Assembly (NCBI RefSeq): GCF_024437735.1
Contig: NZ_JANFQO010000005.1
Span: 186,001 to 250,000 of the forward strand
Reading direction: 5' to 3'
From: Tahibacter harae
Lineage (GTDB): Bacteria > Pseudomonadota > Gammaproteobacteria > Xanthomonadales > Rhodanobacteraceae
Length of the DNA: 64,000 nt
The notes beneath the pieces were generated by a model. That model ran no database searches. It was not told the origin of the DNA and was given only the letters and a program-made list of their open reading frames with translations. Both the position numbers and the translations under genes were made by a program. Shown in pieces: positions 59,812 to 64,000 of this stretch; positions within the stretch are counted from its first letter, which is position 1; each line of letters begins with the position of its first letter.

Positions 59812-61350
59812 ATGAGCGCCGCCGCGGCACAGGGCCATCGCCAGGTCGCCAACCTGCCTTTGCTGGTCGTCTCCATCATGCTGGCGACGCTGATGCAGGT
59901 GATCGACACCACCATCGCCAACGTCGCCCTGCCGGATATGCAGGGCGCGCTGTCGGCCACCCAGGATCAGGTGTCGTGGGTGCTGACTTCCTACATCGTC
60001 GCCGCGGCAATCGCCACGCCGGCCACCGGCTGGCTGGCCTCGACCCTGGGGCGGCGCCGCCTGCTCGCTATCGCCATCAGCGGCTTCACCCTCGCCTCGG
60101 TGCTCTGCGCCGTCGCCACCGACATCGGCCAGATGGTCGCGTTCCGCGTGCTGCAAGGCCTGTTCGGCGCGGCCCTGGTGCCGATTTCCCAGTCCACCCT
60201 GCTCGATGTGTTCCCGCGCGAAAAGCACGGCGCGGCCATGGCCATGTGGGGCATGGGCGTGATGATAGGTCCCATCCTCGGCCCGCCGCTGGGCGGCTGG
60301 CTGACCGATCACTACAGCTGGCACTGGGTATTCCTGATCAACGTGCCCATAGGCGCGGCGGCCCTGATCGGCGTGCTCGCCAGCGTGCCGCCGGACGATG
60401 CGCACGATTACCGCTTCGACTGGCGCGGCTTCCTGCTGCTCGCCGCCGGCATCGGCGGATTGCAGCTGATGCTGGACCGCGGCGAGCAGAAGGACTGGTT
60501 TGCCGCGCTGGAAATCCAGGTCGAGGCGGCCGTCGCTTTCCTCGGCTTCTATCTCTACTGGGTGCACTGGCGCACGGCGGAGCGGCCCTTCCTGGACCTG
60601 GGCCTGCTGCGCGACCGCAGTTTCCTGTCCGGCAATGTCTTCATCTTCGTCATCGGCATCGTGCTGTTCGCCACCATGGCTTTGCTGCCGCCGTATCTGC
60701 AAAGCCTGATGGGCTATCCGGTGGTGACCACGGGCCTGCTGATGGCGCCGCGCGGCGTGGGCACCCTGGTGGCGATGCTGCTGGTCGGCCGTCTGCTCGC
60801 CGCCGGGACGGATGCGCGCGCGCTGATCTTCGCCGGCCTGGCGCTGACGGTTGTATCTTTGTGGCAAATGGCGCATTTCAGTGCGGACATGCCCGCGGCG
60901 CCGGTGATCTGGGCCGGCGTGATCCAGGGCCTGGGGCTGGGCCTGGTGTTTGTGCCGGTCTCGACCATGGCCTACGCCACCCTGCCTATGCAGCGCCGCA
61001 CCGAGGCGGCCGGCATGTTCAGCCTGACCCGCAATATGGGGTCGAGCATCGGCATCTCGCTGGTCATGACCGTGCTTTCGCGCGGCACCCAGACCAACCA
61101 CGCCGAACTGGCCAGCCGCATCACGCCCTACGGCCATACCCCGCTGCCGGCGGGCCTGGATATGGCCAGCGGCGCCGGCCTGGCCGCACTGAATGGCGAA
61201 GTTTCGCGTCAGGCTGCCGCAATTGCCTTCCTCAATGACTTCTGGCTGATGATGATTCTGACCATAGCTGCGATACCGCTGCTGCTGCTGTTCCGCCGGC
61301 CGCAACGCGGTGCCGCTGCGGCACCTGCCGCCGCCGCGGTCGATCATTGA
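59812..61350 (+). CDS. emrB: EmrB-type MFS multidrug exporter (DHA2, 14 TM)
   Basis: 512 residues of the 14-helix DHA2 family: helix 1 with DTTIANVALPDM (motif D1), GWLASTLGRRRLL (motif A), RVLQGLFGAALVPISQSTLLD (motif B) and GPILGPPLGGWLTDHYSWHWVFLINVPIG (motif C). It pumps hydrophobic drugs out in exchange for protons with EmrA. It lies directly after emrA, and the RND adaptor gene begins 138 bases later, so the two efflux systems are probably separate units. Confidence 0.93.
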   Translation: MSAAAAQGHRQVANLPLLVVSIMLATLMQVIDTTIANVALPDMQGALSATQDQVSWVLTSYIVAAAIATPATGWLASTLGRRRLLAIAISGFTLASVLCAVATDIGQMVAFRVLQGLFGAALVPISQSTLLDVFPREKHGAAMAMWGMGVMIGPILGPPLGGWLTDHYSWHWVFLINVPIGAAALIGVLASVPPDDAHDYRFDWRGFLLLAAGIGGLQLMLDRGEQKDWFAALEIQVEAAVAFLGFYLYWVHWRTAERPFLDLGLLRDRSFLSGNVFIFVIGIVLFATMALLPPYLQSLMGYPVVTTGLLMAPRGVGTLVAMLLVGRLLAAGTDARALIFAGLALTVVSLWQMAHFSADMPAAPVIWAGVIQGLGLGLVFVPVSTMAYATLPMQRRTEAAGMFSLTRNMGSSIGISLVMTVLSRGTQTNHAELASRITPYGHTPLPAGLDMASGAGLAALNGEVSRQAAAIAFLNDFWLMMILTIAAIPLLLLFRRPQRGAAAAPAAAAVDH

Positions 61351-61488
61351 GCTTCACCCGCCCGCCACGTACCGGGCGTAGGATGGTCCACCGCGGCGGC
61401 TGACAACGCCACCGATCAGGCACCGGCGCGCCGCGCGCGCCGGTGCACCGTCCCCGCCGCGGCGGCGGACGGCCCAAGGAAAGACCAC

Positions 61489-62556
61489 ATGCTCAAGCGT
61501 CACCTGCTGTATCCGTTCGTTTTCGCCTGTATCGCCCTGGCCGCGTGCAAGAGCCCGCAGGCGCCGGCCACCGGCGCGGCCCAGCCGCCGGCCAAGGTCA
61601 CCGCCCAGATCGTGCAGCTCAAGCCTTGGTCGGACGTGATCGAAGCCCTGGGCACGGCCCAGGCGAACGAATCCACGGTGCTCACCGCCAAGATCACCGA
61701 GACCGTGCGCAAGGTGAATTTCGCCGATGGCCAGGCGGTCAGCGCAGGCGACGTGCTGGTCGAACTCACCTCCAGCCAGCAGGCGGCCCAGCTCAAGGAC
61801 GCCCAGGCCATGGCGCGCGATGCCGAGCGCCAGTACGCGCGCCAGCAGGACCTGGTCAAGCAGGGCACGGTATCCAAGGCCCTGTTCGACACCGCCACGG
61901 CCACGCGCGATTCCAGCAGCGCCAAGGTCGATGCGATCCGCGCCCAGCTCGCCGACCGCGTCATCACCGCACCCTTCAGCGGCGTGCTCGGCCTGCGCCG
62001 GGTCAGCCCGGGCACCCTGGTGACGCCGGGCACGGTAATCACCACGCTGGATGACGTGGACCTGATCAAGCTGGATTTCTCGGTGCCGGAAACCCTGCTC
62101 GGCGCCCTTGCCGTGGGCCAGCAGGTGCAGGCCATGACCGCGGCCTGGCCCGAGCGCCGCTGGGAAGGCCGCATCACCTCGATCGACTCGCGCGTGGATA
62201 CGTCCTCGCGCTCGGTGCTGGTGCGCGCGGAGATCGACAACCCCGAGCGCGTGCTGCGCCCGGGCATGCTGCTGTCGGTGCAGGTGTTCCGCGCGCCGCG
62301 CGAGGTGCTGGTGGTGCCGGAGATCGCGCTGGTGCAGGTCGGCACCGATTCCTACGTGTTCCGCATCAAGCCCGACAGCAGCGTGGAGCAGGTGCGCGTC
62401 GTCGCCGGCGCGCGCCGGCGCGGCGAGCTGGAAGTGCGCGAAGGGCTGCAGCCCGGCGACCGCATCGTGCTCGACGGCACGGTGAAGCTGCGCAGCGGCA
62501 GCCGCGTCGCGGTACAGGAAAGCACGGCCGCCAACGGCGCCACCGCCAGCCACTGA
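61489..62556 (+). CDS. RND efflux periplasmic adaptor lipoprotein
   Basis: 355 residues of the AcrA/MexE adaptor family: lipoprotein signal with lipobox LAAC (FVFACIALAACKSP), barrel-sandwich VRKVNFADGQAVSAGDVLVEL, a short coiled-coil hairpin (about 95-150), VITAPFSGVLGLRRVSPGTLV, beta-barrel LDFSVPETLLGALAVGQQV and a membrane-proximal domain. It links the pump encoded next to an outer-membrane channel. The pump gene starts 11 bases later, an obvious operon. Confidence 0.92.
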   Translation: MLKRHLLYPFVFACIALAACKSPQAPATGAAQPPAKVTAQIVQLKPWSDVIEALGTAQANESTVLTAKITETVRKVNFADGQAVSAGDVLVELTSSQQAAQLKDAQAMARDAERQYARQQDLVKQGTVSKALFDTATATRDSSSAKVDAIRAQLADRVITAPFSGVLGLRRVSPGTLVTPGTVITTLDDVDLIKLDFSVPETLLGALAVGQQVQAMTAAWPERRWEGRITSIDSRVDTSSRSVLVRAEIDNPERVLRPGMLLSVQVFRAPREVLVVPEIALVQVGTDSYVFRIKPDSSVEQVRVVAGARRRGELEVREGLQPGDRIVLDGTVKLRSGSRVAVQESTAANGATASH

Positions 62557-62567
62557 GGAGGCGCCCC

Positions 62568-64000
62568 ATGCTGCTGTCGGATGTCTCGGTCAAGCGCCCG
62601 GTCTTCGCCACCGTCCTTTCGCTGATCCTGCTGGTGCTGGGTCTGATCGCGTTCACGCGGCTGCCGCTGCGCGAGCTGCCGAATATCGATCCGCCCATCG
62701 TATCCATTGATACAACGTATACAGGTGCCTCGGCCGGCGTGGTCGAGACCCGCGTCACCCAGGTGCTGGAAGACGCCATCGCCGGCATCGAAGGCGTGGA
62801 GACGGTGCAGTCCTCCAGCCGCAACGGCCGCTCCAGCATCACCCTGGAATTCACGCTCAACCGCGACATCGAAGGCGCTGCCAACGACGTGCGCGACGCG
62901 GTCGCGCGCGCCGCCGACCGCCTGCCCGAGGAAATCGACCCGCCCCAGGTGGCCAAGGTGGAAGGCGACGCGGACGTGATCGTCTGGCTCAACCTGAGTT
63001 CCACCACGCTGGACACGCTGGCGCTCACCGACTATGCCGACCGCTACGTGATTGATCGGCTGTCCTCCATCGACGGCGTGGCCCAGGTCAATTTCGCCGG
63101 CGGCCAGCGCTACGCCATGCGCATCTGGCTGGACCGCAAGGCCCTGGCCGCGCGCAACCTCACGCCCAACGACATCGAGAACGCACTGCGCCGCGAGAAC
63201 GTGGAGCTGCCGGCCGGGCGCATCGAATCCGACACGCGCGATTTCACCCTGCGCGTATCGCGCGACTACCGCCGGCCGGAGGACTTCGCCGAGCTGGCCA
63301 TCGCCAAGTCCGAGGACGGCCATGTCACGCGCCTGGCCGAAGTGGCCAAGGTCGAGCGCGGTGCGGAAGACCGCCGCGCCTATTTCCGCGGCAACGGCAA
63401 GCCCATGGTCGGCCTGGGCATCGTCAAGACTTCCACCGCCAACAGCCTGGACGTGGCCGACCGCGTGAAGGCCGAGATCGCGCGCATCCAGAGTTCGCTG
63501 CCCGAAGGCACGACCATGGGCGTGAGCTACGACTCCACCATTTTCATCGCTGCCTCGGTGGACCAGGTCTACAAGACGCTGGGCGAGGCCGTGCTGCTGG
63601 TGCTGGTGGTGATCTTCCTGTTCCTGGGCAGCGTGCGTGCGGCGCTGATTCCGGCGGTGACCGTGCCGGTGTGCGTGATCGCGGCTTTCCTCGGCCTGTA
63701 CATCTTCGGCTTCTCCATCAACCTGCTGACCCTGCTCGCCCTGGTGCTGTCCATCGGCCTGGTGGTGGACGACGCCATCGTGGTGCTGGAGAACTGCCAG
63801 CGCCGCGTCGACCTGGGCGAGCCGCCGCTGGTCGCCGCGTATCGCGGCTCGCGCCAGGTCGCCTTCGCCGTGATCGCGACCACGGCGGTGCTGATCGCGG
63901 TGTTCCTGCCCATCGCCTTCATGGAAGGCAACAACGGCCGCCTGTTCCGCGAGCTGGCCGTGGCCGTTGCCGGCGCGGTGGCGATCTCCGCCTTCGTCGC
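62568..64000 (+). CDS. RND efflux pump, AcrB/MdtB type, cut by window end
   Basis: 477 residues of an about 1,030-residue pump. N-terminus LLSDVSVKRPVFATVLSLIL with helix 1, then LPNIDPPIVSIDTTYTGASA and the porter domain. Helix 4 contains the proton-relay Asp-Asp pair in LSIGLVVDDAIVVLENCQRR. The frame is open to the last base. ATG 62568 has GAGGAGG seven bases upstream. The porter subdomain is of the HAE1 multidrug class rather than a metal pump. It follows the adaptor gene directly. Confidence 0.93.
   Translation, partial: MLLSDVSVKRPVFATVLSLILLVLGLIAFTRLPLRELPNIDPPIVSIDTTYTGASAGVVETRVTQVLEDAIAGIEGVETVQSSSRNGRSSITLEFTLNRDIEGAANDVRDAVARAADRLPEEIDPPQVAKVEGDADVIVWLNLSSTTLDTLALTDYADRYVIDRLSSIDGVAQVNFAGGQRYAMRIWLDRKALAARNLTPNDIENALRRENVELPAGRIESDTRDFTLRVSRDYRRPEDFAELAIAKSEDGHVTRLAEVAKVERGAEDRRAYFRGNGKPMVGLGIVKTSTANSLDVADRVKAEIARIQSSLPEGTTMGVSYDSTIFIAASVDQVYKTLGEAVLLVLVVIFLFLGSVRAALIPAVTVPVCVIAAFLGLYIFGFSINLLTLLALVLSIGLVVDDAIVVLENCQRRVDLGEPPLVAAYRGSRQVAFAVIATTAVLIAVFLPIAFMEGNNGRLFRELAVAVAGAVAISAFV

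Overview
The window is GC-rich DNA packed with genes on both strands. It reads like the chromosome of an environmental gammaproteobacterium of the Xanthomonadales (Lysobacterales) type. I infer this from the codon use, the GGGATTCGGGATT-type intergenic repeats, the large secreted subtilase with PKD, PPC and P domains, the IPTL-CTERM-like tails, the emrRAB-type cluster and the several c-di-GMP proteins. The genus cannot be fixed from sequence alone. No plasmid or phage genes, insertion sequences, CRISPR arrays, rRNAs or conventional tRNAs were seen.

Layout. 0-10 kb: end of a DUF4097 protein, a TPR sulfotransferase, a PNPOx-like/GNAT pair divergent from a MocR regulator, sufT, and a dual-receiver protein with degenerate GGDEF and EAL domains. 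10-20 kb: a gene-poor 1.3 kb, a secreted S8 peptidase, a large membrane protein, kptA, DUF2069-wrbA, a YihY-tlpA-acylphosphatase operon, then a repeat-rich convergent junction. 20-34 kb: ppk2, a secreted alpha/beta hydrolase, moaB, a nucleoside transporter/PfkB kinase operon, a diguanylate cyclase, and an operon of a zinc phospholipase C-like enzyme with a parvulin foldase and a small anchored protein. 34-43 kb: a helix-turn-helix protein with a basic AT-hook-like tail, an epimerase, an amidohydrolase, and a TetR-controlled HlyD/ABC export operon resembling cecR-ybhGFSR. A stretch of structured intergenic repeats follows. 43-48 kb: hydrolase, diguanylate cyclase, an N-terminally short transglutaminase-like protein, and two small exported proteins.

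The most interesting locus is 47.9-51.2 kb, on the minus strand: rsr (a bacterial Ro60 homolog), two tandem Y RNAs, then rtcB (RNA ligase), behind a near-perfect sigma-54 promoter. The first Y RNA (about 49320-49452) carries a circularly permuted tRNA mimic with a T-arm, a 7-bp acceptor stem with ACCA, and a D-arm. The second (about 49170-49271) keeps the Ro-binding stem, with compensatory base changes, and a T-arm, but lacks the D-arm. The system is known in outline from the Salmonella and Escherichia rsr-yrlA-rtcBA operon. The tandem, unequal Y RNAs, the hairpins between rsr and the RNAs, and the absence of rtcA downstream are what look new.

51-64 kb: two tandem delta-60 repeat proteins with sorting tails, a class I aldolase, a PNGase A-like secreted protein, a macrodomain protein, a MarR-EmrA-EmrB multidrug exporter, and the start of an RND efflux system that runs off the window.
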